Of a DNA stretch of 64,000 nucleotides, positions 1-8,666 are shown piece after piece (position 1 is the stretch's first letter; every line of letters begins with the position of its first letter). The DNA is from a virus: positions 1-64,000 of the IMG/VR virus record IMGVR_UViG_3300043398_000272. The stretch is one strand, 5' to 3'. Under the pieces are notes generated by a model. It was not told where the DNA came from. It ran no database searches and worked only from the letters and a program-made list of their open reading frames with translations. The translations under genes were made by a program, and so were the position numbers.

Positions 1-1
1 T

Positions 2-400
2 ATAGATGGTAAGTATAACGTAAACATTGAATATATGGATGAAGGTCAAACAGTACCTAGTAAACGATACATTCAAGTTTATGTTTTGGGTAAATCTAAA
101 AGTGGAAACGATATAATTAGAGCGTATCAAATTGTTGGTGCCTCTAAAACAGGAAATAAAAACGGTTTTTGGAAAACGTTTAGGTTAGACAGAATAGTTG
201 GTTGGTACCCTACGAAAGTAAAATGGTCCAAACCTATCTCTGACTATGATTCAAGCATACCTAGCTATAACCCTAATGGTGATGCAACAATGTCATCAAT
301 TATGTACAAAGTAAATTTGAATCAACCCCAACAAACACAACAAGCGCAACCGCAACAAACACAACAAACAAATGGAAACACCAACACCAGTAGACGTTAA
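2..400 (+). CDS. WYL-like domain protein, C-terminal part (5' end outside window)
   Basis: The reading frame is open from base 2, so the gene begins upstream of the window; the first internal ATG at 35 is probably not the start. The visible part has a beta-rich segment with IRAYQ, then WKTFRLDRI and GWYP, which resembles the small barrel of WYL-type domains (inference from pattern). The tail, about residues 100-118 counted from the ATG, is a Gln/Thr-rich linker. It overlaps the next gene by 29 nt in another frame. Function unknown; WYL domains often bind nucleic acid or nucleotides, but this fragment alone does not show a role. Confidence 0.6.
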   Translation: MDGKYNVNIEYMDEGQTVPSKRYIQVYVLGKSKSGNDIIRAYQIVGASKTGNKNGFWKTFRLDRIVGWYPTKVKWSKPISDYDSSIPSYNPNGDATMSSIMYKVNLNQPQQTQQAQPQQTQQTNGNTNTSRR

Positions 401-986
401 TAGATTAAAAAACATTCTAGGTAACGCAAAAAAGGTTATGAAAGCAGTAGAAGAGAAATCACCTACCAAATCTAAAAATAGAATGGATGAAGGTTATGGT
501 GGTTATGATAACTACGCACCTCAGACACCTTATTACAATGAAATGGATGAAAGAGAACCAGTCTATGAAAACTATATCCCTCAAACTGAAGCGCAGGTTG
601 AAGTTAGAGATTACACAGCCGAAGACGTGATGAGGTCTAAAATGCCAGATAACGTTAAACAAGCTATGTTAAATAAACCTATACCTAAATTAAGTTATGG
701 TGCGGTAACATCTTCCTTTGGTTTAGAGGGACTTGAAGATTTGATTGAAAAACCAATTAGACGACAAGGAGCTCCAGCACCGCAAAGAGGTCCAATTAGA
801 GAATCGGTTAATCACAATTCAACAGAACAAATGGTGACCATAAGTATGTCTCAGTTAAATGAAATGATTGATAATAGAGTCAATAAGATTCTTGCTGAAA
901 TGTTTACAAAAACTGTTAGTGAGCAAACAATAAAAAAAACCATTAACACTTTGATTAAAGAAGGTAAAATCACAACCAAGAAGTAA
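372..986 (+). CDS. hypothetical protein, possible virion protein
   Basis: A 204-residue protein starting inside the end of the previous gene (29-nt overlap). Residues 1-35 are basic and Lys-rich, residues 36-75 are Tyr/Pro/Glu-rich and look disordered, and the C-terminal third (from about residue 150) is an amphipathic helix region ending in a Lys-rich tail. No catalytic motif is visible and I do not recognise the family. A strong terminator follows directly at 1002-1030, so it is the last gene of its transcript. Confidence 0.6.
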   Translation: METPTPVDVNRLKNILGNAKKVMKAVEEKSPTKSKNRMDEGYGGYDNYAPQTPYYNEMDEREPVYENYIPQTEAQVEVRDYTAEDVMRSKMPDNVKQAMLNKPIPKLSYGAVTSSFGLEGLEDLIEKPIRRQGAPAPQRGPIRESVNHNSTEQMVTISMSQLNEMIDNRVNKILAEMFTKTVSEQTIKKTINTLIKEGKITTKK

Positions 987-1001
987 TTTCAAGAAAAACA
1001 T

Positions 1002-1030
1002 AAAAAAAAAGGGGATTTTTCCCCTTTTTT
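1002..1030 (+). terminator. rho-independent terminator
   Basis: A-rich run, then GGGG-ATTTTT-CCCC and a T6 tract. It closes the transcript of the gene ending at 986. Confidence 0.8.
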
Positions 1031-1032
1031 CA

Positions 1033-1062
1033 TTGACTAATATTTTTAATGGTATATATTGG
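1033..1062 (+). promoter_or_regulatory. candidate host-like promoter (TTG-N19-TATATTGG)
   Basis: TTG at 1033-1035 and TATATTGG at 1055-1062 with 19 nt between them, close to the Bacteroidota -33/-7 pattern but with one mismatch in the -7 box. It lies right after a terminator and 18 nt before the ATG at 1080, so a promoter is expected here. Confidence 0.5.
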
Positions 1063-1079
1063 TCGCAAAGTTACAATTT

Positions 1080-2333
1080 ATGAAGAAACTTAAAGTTTTA
1101 GTTGTCCCAAGTGACAGAACAGGTGTATCCTATTTTAGGAGTACAAACCCACACCTTATGCTAGAGAGCATGTATCCAGACGAATTTCACGTTGATATTG
1201 ATTACGAACCACAATTACAAAATGATGAATGGTTAAAACAATATGATATTATCCATTATCATAGAACACTAGGTTCTTATGAATATATGAGCTTATTGAA
1301 TGATAAACTTAGAAATATGGGCATTGTATCAATTATGGATATAGATGATTACTGGGCACCAGGTCAACACCACCCAGCTTATCACATTATCAAAAACAAT
1401 GATTTGGATAAAAAGATAGCGAACAATTTAAAGATGGCGCAATACGTTACAACGACAACAACGTTATTCGCCGATGAAATTAAGAAGCTAAACAAAAATG
1501 TTTTTGTTATACCTAATGCTGTTGACCCAGAAGAATATCAATTTAAACCAAAACCAACAAAATCTGATAGGTTAAGAATTGGTTGGTTAGGTGGTTCATC
1601 ACACTTACACGACTTGAAAATTTTAGAAGGTGTGGTAAGCAAGCTTAGTGGTGATAAATTATTAAACAAAGTTCAGTTTGTTCTTTGTGGTTTTGACCTC
1701 AGAGGTAACCACACTATCATTGACCCAGTAACCAAAGAACAAACCACCAGACCAATTCAACCTAAAGAAAGTGTTTGGTATCAGTATGAAAGAATCTTCA
1801 CTGATGATTACAGAAGTGTTAGCCCTGAGTATAAAGAATTTTTGTTGAAATTCGTTAACGAAGAATACCCTAATGTAGAAAACGAACCATACAGACGAGT
1901 TTGGACCAAACCAATTTCATCTTATGCGTCAAACTATAACTTATTTGATATTTCTTTAGCTCCACTACAAGAGAACATTTTCAATAAGGTAAAGAGCCAA
2001 TTGAAAGTTATTGAAGCTGGGTTCCATAAGAAAGCTATCGTAGCACAAAATTTTGGACCTTACAAAATTGACCTTAAGAATGCTTTGGTATATGGTGGTG
2101 GTTTTGATACCACCGCTAACGGTATCTTGGTTGATTCAGTTAAAAACCATAAAGATTGGTATGGTGCAATCAAAAAACTAATTCAAAACCCAGAGTTAAT
2201 CACAACTCTACAAAACAACTTGTTCGAAACGGTTAAGGATACTTATTCGCTAGAAACAACAACCAAAACCAGAAGAGAACTTTATCACTCGTTGGTAAAA
2301 GAAAATAACCCAGTATTAATAGAAACGGTATAA
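1080..2333 (+). CDS. glycosyltransferase, GT-B fold (GT4-like)
   Basis: Predicted cytoplasmic sugar transferase of 417 residues. The ATG at 1080 (MKKLKVLVVPSD) fits better than the upstream TTG at 1059. The N-terminal Rossmann half shows the VLVVPSDRTG strand-loop, a DDYW motif near residue 105 and FVIPNAVDP in the middle, a typical hinge of GT4 enzymes; the second half begins with IGWLGGSSHLHD and ends with an EAGFHKKAIVAQ segment that corresponds to the nucleotide-sugar binding region. The donor and acceptor cannot be told. It overlaps the next gene as TAATG and follows its own terminator/promoter pair, so it may be expressed separately from the large glycosyltransferase operon downstream. 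Confidence 0.8.
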   Translation: MKKLKVLVVPSDRTGVSYFRSTNPHLMLESMYPDEFHVDIDYEPQLQNDEWLKQYDIIHYHRTLGSYEYMSLLNDKLRNMGIVSIMDIDDYWAPGQHHPAYHIIKNNDLDKKIANNLKMAQYVTTTTTLFADEIKKLNKNVFVIPNAVDPEEYQFKPKPTKSDRLRIGWLGGSSHLHDLKILEGVVSKLSGDKLLNKVQFVLCGFDLRGNHTIIDPVTKEQTTRPIQPKESVWYQYERIFTDDYRSVSPEYKEFLLKFVNEEYPNVENEPYRRVWTKPISSYASNYNLFDISLAPLQENIFNKVKSQLKVIEAGFHKKAIVAQNFGPYKIDLKNALVYGGGFDTTANGILVDSVKNHKDWYGAIKKLIQNPELITTLQNNLFETVKDTYSLETTTKTRRELYHSLVKENNPVLIETV

Positions 2334-2956
2334 TGGATAACAAACAATTAAAAAAAGTTTTTGAGTTCATATCTACAATGTTAGATGATGACTCAGATAT
2401 GTCAGAGCAAAAAAATACGGTACAAATAGAAACCGAAATTGAACCAGAACCAACCAGTTCAATAGATAAGCTATCTAAAAAACATAATTTGGATTTGGAC
2501 CACATTCGTAATTTGATGAAAAATGTTGATGACGGAGTACAACTCAAAAACGTTTCAAGACTTAAGGATGTAGAAATACTTGAACTAAGAAAAGAAATCA
2601 AAAGACTTAAAGAACTAAACACGCATAGAGACTTATCTATGAAAGCAAGTGGTTTGGTTGATAGAATGAGAACCGCCCATCGTGGCGCAGAAGAAACGTT
2701 AGGTCATGGTTACCATAACGGATTGTTCGACACAACTGAGTTTATGGATAATAAGACTGGTAATAAAACCGAGTTCAATAGATTCAGCCCACTTAATGAA
2801 GGTAATACAGAAATACCTAATAATGAACCAGATAGAAAGGTTAAAGGGATTGAAGTTGTTAATGGTGAGTTAAAGTACGTATATGAAGACCAATCAGTTG
2901 TTAAAAAAACTGATGATTACGGAAATTTTTTCGTAGATGCATCATTAAACGATTAA
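2333..2956 (+). CDS. hypothetical coiled-coil protein
   Basis: A 207-residue acidic protein, start overlapping the previous stop (TAATG). Residues 1-45 are acidic, about 45-100 form a charged helix with heptad-like spacing (SRLKDVEILELRKEIKRLKE), and the rest is polar with a short beta region near GIEVVNGELKYVYED. I do not recognise a family. Translational coupling to the upstream glycosyltransferase suggests a related time of expression. The host-like promoter for the next operon begins 5 bases after its stop. Confidence 0.6.
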   Translation: MDNKQLKKVFEFISTMLDDDSDMSEQKNTVQIETEIEPEPTSSIDKLSKKHNLDLDHIRNLMKNVDDGVQLKNVSRLKDVEILELRKEIKRLKELNTHRDLSMKASGLVDRMRTAHRGAEETLGHGYHNGLFDTTEFMDNKTGNKTEFNRFSPLNEGNTEIPNNEPDRKVKGIEVVNGELKYVYEDQSVVKKTDDYGNFFVDASLND

Positions 2957-2960
2957 AAAC

Positions 2961-2991
2961 TTGTAAGTTTGGAAAAAATGTAGTATATTTG
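2961..2991 (+). promoter_or_regulatory. host-like promoter CTTG-N20-TATATTTG for the glycan operon
   Basis: TTG at 2961-2963 (preceded by C), exactly 20 nt, then TATATTTG at 2984-2991. The last two spacer bases are AG, as in the promoters at 53506 and 61185. It precedes the 3025 start by 33 nt and no other clear promoter is seen until 19701. Confidence 0.75.
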
Positions 2992-3024
2992 TAAAAAATA
3001 ACGAGTTTTTTAGATTTATACTTA

Positions 3025-3588
3025 ATGACCTTAGAACAAACGAGGGTTGTTTCAAACACAAAAAAATTTTTTGAAACAGCTGCCAAAAATGGTTTCATGA
3101 ACGATGAACTTATGACCTTTTTGGGTGATGACTTCATCAAAGCACCTGCTAGTAGCATGGCTGACTATAACAACGCATTTGAAGGTGGTCTTATTGACCA
3201 TTTGCTTCGTGTTGCTAATTATGCTGTAAGAATAAACAATTCACTTCCTGAAGAAGAAAGAGTTGACCAAGCATCCTTGTTGAAAGTTTGTCTTTTGCAT
3301 GGTATCGGTAAAGCTAAGTTGTATGTACCTTGTACATCAGAATGGCACCGCAAAAACCAAGGTAAAATGTACGAATTCAACGAGGATATTGTGTCTATGA
3401 GGGTATCTGAACGCAGCATATACTACGCTATGAGCCATGGTATTCAATTTACTGAAGAGGAATATACGGCAATCCTTTTCTATGATAAAGCTGACGATAA
3501 AATGTCACAACACCACAATTCAATGTTGGGTGAGCTTTTGAAAATGGGAATTACACTAGCAATCAAACACGAACAAAACAACAACTAA
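3025..3588 (+). CDS. HD-domain-like protein with altered HD motif
   Basis: A 187-residue protein resembling metal-dependent HD phosphohydrolases: [14 protein letters not shown] supplies the first His (H59) and LLHGIGKA near residues 91-97 sits where HD enzymes have H-D-I-G-K. Here the Asp is Gly (H92-G93), so canonical metal binding and hydrolysis are doubtful. If active it would act on nucleotides, in keeping with the dUTPase and IMPDH/GMP-reductase genes that follow. It is the first gene of the operon driven by the promoter at 2961-2991 and is separated from dut by a single base. Confidence 0.6.
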   Translation: MTLEQTRVVSNTKKFFETAAKNGFMNDELMTFLGDDFIKAPASSMADYNNAFEGGLIDHLLRVANYAVRINNSLPEEERVDQASLLKVCLLHGIGKAKLYVPCTSEWHRKNQGKMYEFNEDIVSMRVSERSIYYAMSHGIQFTEEEYTAILFYDKADDKMSQHHNSMLGELLKMGITLAIKHEQNNN

Positions 3589-3589
3589 T

Positions 3590-4165
3590 ATGTTTTCAAC
3601 TGAAGAATTAGAATACATTCGTCAAAAATATGACGAAGCTAACGACCCTAATAACTCATATAGTGTAGATGACTTTAACAAAGAATTCGAACACTTAACT
3701 GGTCAAATAACCGACCCAAGAGTTTCTATAAAACTAATTAATAAATCAAACAACGAAGACCCTAGTTTTGCGACAAGTGGCTCGTCTGGTTTTGACATTA
3801 GGGCTAATATTGATGAACCAATAATTCTCATGGCTGGCGAACGTGCTGTAGTACCTACTGGTTTATACTTTGCTATCCCAGAAACACTTGAATTACAAGT
3901 AAGACCAAGAAGCGGTCTTGCTGCTAAAAACGGTATCACTGTACTAAACACACCAGGTACTGTTGATTCAGATTATCGCGGTGAGGTTAAAGTTATCCTT
4001 ATTAATTTGGGTAACGAATCGTTCAAAATAAATCACGGAGACAGAATTGCTCAAGGTGTTGTTGCACCTGTAATGTCTGGTCACGTTATGAAGTTTGAAA
4101 AGGTTGAGTCTTTAGACGAAACTCAAAGAGGTGAAGGTGGTTTTGGTTCAACTGGAAGTAACTAA
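3590..4165 (+). CDS. dut: dUTP diphosphatase (trimeric dUTPase)
   Basis: Hydrolyses dUTP to dUMP and PPi, keeping uracil out of phage DNA and feeding thymidylate synthesis (a thyA gene is at 48876). All five trimeric dUTPase motifs are visible: GSSGFDIR (64-71), RPRSGLA (105-111), GTVDSDYRG (123-131) with the catalytic Asp, RIAQGV (152-157) and the C-terminal [10 protein letters not shown] (180-189). At 191 residues it is longer than the usual 145-155 because of an N-terminal helical extension of about 43 residues of unknown role. Confidence 0.95.
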   Translation: MFSTEELEYIRQKYDEANDPNNSYSVDDFNKEFEHLTGQITDPRVSIKLINKSNNEDPSFATSGSSGFDIRANIDEPIILMAGERAVVPTGLYFAIPETLELQVRPRSGLAAKNGITVLNTPGTVDSDYRGEVKVILINLGNESFKINHGDRIAQGVVAPVMSGHVMKFEKVESLDETQRGEGGFGSTGSN

Positions 4166-4170
4166 AAAAC

Positions 4171-5163
4171 ATGAGCGTAAAGTTAGATTTTAACGATATT
4201 CTGTTGATGCCAGCTGCTGTGTCAACAATTGAATCTAGGGGTCAAATAAACCCATATGTTGACGGTAGATTACCAATTATAACAGCACCTATGGATACTG
4301 TAATTTCTAGTGATAACGAAAAAATCTTCACCAATTTACGTATCAATACTTGCTTACCAAGGGGTGAACACACTATTGATGGGTTTACATCATATTCATT
4401 GAGCGAATTTTTCTCAAAATATTTGTCCAGTGATTTAAAACCTAGAGGAAAGTATTTGATAGATATTGCAAATGGGCATATGGAGAATTTGATTGAAACA
4501 ACTAGGGTTGTTAAAGAAGCCTATCCGAAAATGACGCTTATGGTTGGTAACGTAGCCAACCCAGAAACATATGCAATGTTATCTGAAGCTGGTGCCGATA
4601 TGGTAAGGGTTGGTATTGGAAACGGAAACGCTTGTAGTACAACGGTACATACTGGTGTCGGCTTCCCTATGGCTTCTTTGATTAAAGAATGTTACGACAT
4701 TTCTTGCACGTTACAAAAACCAGCTAAAATCGTTGCTGATGGCGGCATGAAGGATTATAGTGACATCATAAAAGCTTTAGCGTTAGGTGCCGATTTCGTT
4801 ATGGTTGGTAGTCTTTTTAATAAAGCTATTGAATCGTGTGGTGATAACTACCTTTATGGTATCAAAATCAATCAAACAGATGCTGAAATTTTTTACGATT
4901 GGGGCTTACCAATTTATAAGAAGTTCAGAGGTATGTCAACCAAAGAAGTACAAATGAAGTGGGGTAGAGAAACCGTTAAAACATCTGAGGGTGTTGTTAG
5001 AAAACGCAAAGTTGAATATACGCTTAGCGGATGGGTTGAAAATTTTGAGGATTATTTAAGGTCAGCTATGAGTTATTGCAACGCCAAGACACTCAATGAT
5101 TTTATAGGTAAAGCAAACACAATACAAATAACAGATAACGCATATAACAGATTTAAAAAATGA
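4171..5163 (+). CDS. IMP dehydrogenase / GMP reductase family enzyme
   Basis: A TIM-barrel purine nucleotide oxidoreductase of 330 residues. The catalytic loop GIGNGNACSTTVHTG contains Cys155, which forms the covalent XMP/IMP intermediate in this family; VADGGMKDYSDIIKAL and GADFVMVGSLF are the phosphate-binding strands; FRGMSTKEVQ begins the flap. No CBS pair is present, so the size and layout are closer to GMP reductase (GMP to IMP) than to bacterial IMPDH, but the sequence alone does not decide the direction. It overlaps the following glycosyltransferase start by 4 nt (ATGA). It could tune the guanine nucleotide pool for DNA or for GDP-sugars used downstream. Confidence 0.85.
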   Translation: MSVKLDFNDILLMPAAVSTIESRGQINPYVDGRLPIITAPMDTVISSDNEKIFTNLRINTCLPRGEHTIDGFTSYSLSEFFSKYLSSDLKPRGKYLIDIANGHMENLIETTRVVKEAYPKMTLMVGNVANPETYAMLSEAGADMVRVGIGNGNACSTTVHTGVGFPMASLIKECYDISCTLQKPAKIVADGGMKDYSDIIKALALGADFVMVGSLFNKAIESCGDNYLYGIKINQTDAEIFYDWGLPIYKKFRGMSTKEVQMKWGRETVKTSEGVVRKRKVEYTLSGWVENFEDYLRSAMSYCNAKTLNDFIGKANTIQITDNAYNRFKK

Positions 5164-6347
5164 TTTCAGTAGTATACTGCACTAGGGCACCAAAGCCAGA
5201 ACATACAGAACACTTGATAAAGTCTTCAGGTCTTCATAATAAATTAGAAGTTATTGAAATTATCAATAACGGAGAATCGTTGACCGTATCATATAACCGA
5301 GGTTTATCACAAGCCAAAAACGATATTGTTGTGTTTTGTCACGATGATATTACCATTGAAACAAAACAATGGGGTAACAAACTTTTAAAGCTTTTTAAGA
5401 GAAACCCAGAATATGGTATTCTAGGTGTTGCTGGTACGAAATCTCTACCAACAACTGGTAAATGGTGGGAAGACAGAACCAAAATGTATGGTCGTGTAGC
5501 TCATACACATGAAGGAAAAACTTGGTTATCTGAATATTCAAAAGACCAAAACCAAGACATAGAAGAAACAGTTATTGTCGATGGTGTTTTCTTTGCTGTT
5601 GACAAAACAAAAATTGTTCAAAAGTTTAACGAAAACGTTGTTGGGTATCACTTCTATGATGTAACTTTTTGCTTTGAAAACTTCTTGGGTGGTGTTAAAA
5701 ACGGTGTAACAACCGTCATAAGAATCAATCACCAATCTATCGGTCAAGTTAACGAACAATGGGAAGAAAACAGAGAAAAATTTGCTCATGATTACAAACC
5801 GTTTTTACCAGCTAATGTAAAAAAAGTACTTAGAAAAGGTGAAAGCCTTAATATCATGTTGACAAGCTTAGCTTTTGATGATAGCTCTAACAAGGCCAAA
5901 ATAGTTTTCGACATTGCTAAACGTTTGAAAGCTTTAAAACATAACGTTACGATTTGTTCTAACATGAGCGGAAAACTGCCTATGTTGGCTAAACAAAGCG
6001 GAATTAATTTAGCACCAATACAACAACCACCAGGTTTTGCATTAGGTGACGGAAGATGGCAAATACCAACACCAGAAGGTCCTAAACCATCAGCGCCTAA
6101 AACCTTATACAAGGTTAAAGACGTTAAATTCGATATTATCCATGCGTTTGATGATGACATTATCGAACACATGAACAAATTATACGGTGGCTTCAATATT
6201 GTAAATTCTAGATTTAATAACGGATTGTTTGTGTCTACGGAAACAAACCCAATGGTTAAGAAAACGATAGAGATGTCAACAGATTTGTCTGAAATCAAAT
6301 CAATGGATATCAACACCATCGTAAGCAATTATGTGGACGTAATTTAA
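5160..6347 (+). CDS. two-domain glycosyltransferase (GT2-like plus Rossmann-like half)
   Basis: Residues 1-215 look like the GT-A family of PF13712 type: MISVVYCTRAP, then NGESLTVSYNRGL, VVFCHDDITIE (the DxD-like metal site) and GILGVAGTK, ending with the histidine-rich NHQSIGQ. Residues about 225-395 restart with LNIMLTSLAFDDSSNKAKIVFDIAKRLK, like the N-terminal half of a GT-B enzyme, but no second GT-B half follows; the next gene (6347) might supply related function. Start overlaps the previous stop by 4 nt. First of the dense run of glycosyltransferases. Confidence 0.75.
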   Translation: MISVVYCTRAPKPEHTEHLIKSSGLHNKLEVIEIINNGESLTVSYNRGLSQAKNDIVVFCHDDITIETKQWGNKLLKLFKRNPEYGILGVAGTKSLPTTGKWWEDRTKMYGRVAHTHEGKTWLSEYSKDQNQDIEETVIVDGVFFAVDKTKIVQKFNENVVGYHFYDVTFCFENFLGGVKNGVTTVIRINHQSIGQVNEQWEENREKFAHDYKPFLPANVKKVLRKGESLNIMLTSLAFDDSSNKAKIVFDIAKRLKALKHNVTICSNMSGKLPMLAKQSGINLAPIQQPPGFALGDGRWQIPTPEGPKPSAPKTLYKVKDVKFDIIHAFDDDIIEHMNKLYGGFNIVNSRFNNGLFVSTETNPMVKKTIEMSTDLSEIKSMDINTIVSNYVDVI

Positions 6348-7132
6348 TGATAAAAATAATTTCTGGGTGGTCAGAAAAGGGTGGGTCAACATCTGCATTT
6401 ATTGATTTAACAAATGAATTCAATAAACGTGGAGTTGACACTACTTTTTATGGTCCCCACAATTGGCACTTAGATAAGTGCCAATCTGGTTTATTAAATG
6501 ACAGTCTTATCATCAATAAAGACGATATTTTGATATGTCATTTTCTAAAACTACCAAGCAGACCAAACGCCAAAAAAGTTATACTTCATTGTCACGAAAA
6601 ATGGTGGTTTGAAGTTGCCGATGTTAAACAGTATTGGGATACTGTTGTTTTCTTACACGATGCTCATAGAGAATACCATGGAAGGTATCAAGGTCCATTT
6701 GAAATCATACCTAATCTAAAGCCAGACCTTAAACCTAATTCTAAAGAAGGGCTTGAAATGGTAGCAGGTATTATTGGTGCTATAGAAGACCGAAAACAGA
6801 CCCATATTTCAATTCAAAGAGCTTTGGCTGATGGATGTACCAAAATAAAAATATTTGGCCATATAAATGACCAGAATTACTTTGATAAGTACGTTAGCCC
6901 ACTTCTTAATAGCGATATTGAGATAGTCGGATTTTCAACCAACAAACAAGTTATGTATGATTCAATAGGTAGGGTTTACCACTCTTCTAAAGGTGAAGTA
7001 GCTTGTTTGGTCAAAGATGAATGTTGGTTAACCAACACTGAATTCTTCGGAAATGAAGAAACAAATAACATTGTCTCACCATTAACCAATGATGAGATTT
7101 TTCAAGAGTGGAAAAGAGTTTTAGAGATATGA
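6347..7132 (+). CDS. glycosyltransferase, GT-B like (GT4 type)
   Basis: A 261-residue protein with an N-terminal GWSEKGGSTSAFIDLTNEF segment typical of GT4 acceptor domains, a middle strand pattern VILHCHEKWW and FEIIPNLKPDLKP (hinge), and AGIIGAIEDRKQTHISIQRAL as the start of the donor domain. It is shorter than usual GT4 proteins (about 350-400), ending with VACLVKDECWLTN where the donor-binding Glu motif would be expected in altered form. Starts on the last base of the previous stop. Confidence 0.65.
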   Translation: MIKIISGWSEKGGSTSAFIDLTNEFNKRGVDTTFYGPHNWHLDKCQSGLLNDSLIINKDDILICHFLKLPSRPNAKKVILHCHEKWWFEVADVKQYWDTVVFLHDAHREYHGRYQGPFEIIPNLKPDLKPNSKEGLEMVAGIIGAIEDRKQTHISIQRALADGCTKIKIFGHINDQNYFDKYVSPLLNSDIEIVGFSTNKQVMYDSIGRVYHSSKGEVACLVKDECWLTNTEFFGNEETNNIVSPLTNDEIFQEWKRVLEI

Positions 7133-7845
7133 TAATACATGCACACATATTAGCGTTTAATGAAGAAAAAATACTACCATTTACGCTAGATTATTATTCA
7201 AATATCTGCGAAAAGATATTCATATATGATAACATGTCTACTGATAGTTCGGACGAGATATACGCTAAATACCCTAAGGTAAAAGTTATAAAATGGTCCA
7301 GCAATGACGAGATAAATGAAATGAATTACATCAACATCAAATCTAACGGATATAAACAAGAAAGTAGAGGTGCTGATTGGGTAATTGTGTGTGATTGTGA
7401 TGAATTTTTATATCACCCTAGACTTTTGGAAAAACTTCAGTATTATAAGGATAATGGTATAACGGTACCTAAAATAAATGGACATGATATGGTAAGCGAA
7501 AGTTTCCCAGAATATGACGGAAAACCTATAACCGACAAGATAAAGGTTGGTTCTGAGGTTTACCCACCATTTTGTAAAAATATTGTTTTCAACCCAAAAT
7601 TAGATGTCCAGTACGGCATTGGTGGTCACTCGTTTAACGCAAACGGTGCTGTCTACTCTAACAGTGCTGAATTAAAACTTCTACATTATAAATTTTTAGG
7701 GGTGGAGTATGTTGAGAACATATACAAAGCTAGGGCCGAAAGATTAAGTGAGTTTAACAAAGCCAATAAATTTGGTGAGCACTACTTTAACGTACCATAC
7801 GATTATATGAATAAACTCTTAAGTGAGCAAATAGAAGTTATATGA
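7129..7845 (+). CDS. glycosyltransferase, GT-A fold (family 2 type, PF13704-like)
   Basis: The ATG at 7129 overlaps the previous stop (ATGA), giving MIIHAHILAFNEEKILPFTLDYY; the upstream in-frame ATG at 7108 lies inside the previous gene and is less likely. Pattern of PF13704-like transferases: AFNEE, IFIYDNMSTD, then ADWVIVCDCDEFLYHP with the DxD-like metal site (C-D-C-D-E-F). It likely transfers a sugar to a surface or virion glycan; substrate unknown. Confidence 0.75.
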   Translation: MIIHAHILAFNEEKILPFTLDYYSNICEKIFIYDNMSTDSSDEIYAKYPKVKVIKWSSNDEINEMNYINIKSNGYKQESRGADWVIVCDCDEFLYHPRLLEKLQYYKDNGITVPKINGHDMVSESFPEYDGKPITDKIKVGSEVYPPFCKNIVFNPKLDVQYGIGGHSFNANGAVYSNSAELKLLHYKFLGVEYVENIYKARAERLSEFNKANKFGEHYFNVPYDYMNKLLSEQIEVI

Positions 7846-8666
7846 GAACAATAATTGTTTCTGATTTTACGATAAAAGAAGTACCGCATGGTGGTTCAGA
7901 ATGGGTTAATCAAGTTTTAATTGATAAGTTTGGTTGTGAGTTTTGGTATTCAAACCAAATTGTTGAATTTGATAAAGACGCTTTTTACATCATATCTAAC
8001 ATTTCTTTGATGCACCCATCTGTTGTTAGACAGATACCATCGTTGAACTACGTTATAATGGAGCATGATTATAAAATTTGTGCTTCTAGGCATCCGTGGA
8101 GATGGCCAGATTCAATCGTTCCAAAAAATGAGAGAATCAACTATGATTTATATGAAAAAGCTAAAGCTATTTTTGTACAAACCAACGACCATTTAAGGGT
8201 TTATAAAAACAATGACGTTAAAGGTAATTTTATCAGTCTGCATTCATCAATATGGGCAGATGATGATTTGAATTTACTGGAAAATATGTTAAAAACCCAC
8301 GAGACAAAAAATGGTAAATACGGTATTTATGCTACAAACAACTGGATTAAAAATACTGAAGGTGCAATCAGATACTGTTCTGAAAACAACTTACAATATG
8401 AGTTGATACCAAACCAAGAAAAGAGAGAAGATTTCTTGAGCTTATTGGCACAATGTTCACACCTTGTATTTTTTCCAATCGCAAGAGAAACTTTTTGTAG
8501 ATTGGTTGTTGAGGCTAAATGCATGGGTGTTGATGTTATAACAACAAAAAACTATGGGGCTTCTTTAGAGGGCTGGTTTGATTTGTCTGGACAAGACTTA
8601 ATAGACTTCCTTAGAATGCAAAGCGAAGATAACTTAAATAAGATAAAACAAATATGTGGATTATGA
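7842..8666 (+). CDS. glycosyltransferase-like protein (GT-B type)
   Basis: A 274-residue protein overlapping its neighbours by 4 nt on both sides. It begins MRTIIVSDFTIKEVPHGGSEWVNQVL, with a GGSE loop that GT4 enzymes use for acceptor binding, has AIFVQTNDHLRVY (hinge-like) and ends with LVFFPIARETFCRLVVEAKCMGVDVITT, which matches the E-x7-E/EAxxxGxPV region binding the nucleotide sugar in GT4 proteins. Donor unknown. Confidence 0.7.
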   Translation: MRTIIVSDFTIKEVPHGGSEWVNQVLIDKFGCEFWYSNQIVEFDKDAFYIISNISLMHPSVVRQIPSLNYVIMEHDYKICASRHPWRWPDSIVPKNERINYDLYEKAKAIFVQTNDHLRVYKNNDVKGNFISLHSSIWADDDLNLLENMLKTHETKNGKYGIYATNNWIKNTEGAIRYCSENNLQYELIPNQEKREDFLSLLAQCSHLVFFPIARETFCRLVVEAKCMGVDVITTKNYGASLEGWFDLSGQDLIDFLRMQSEDNLNKIKQICGL

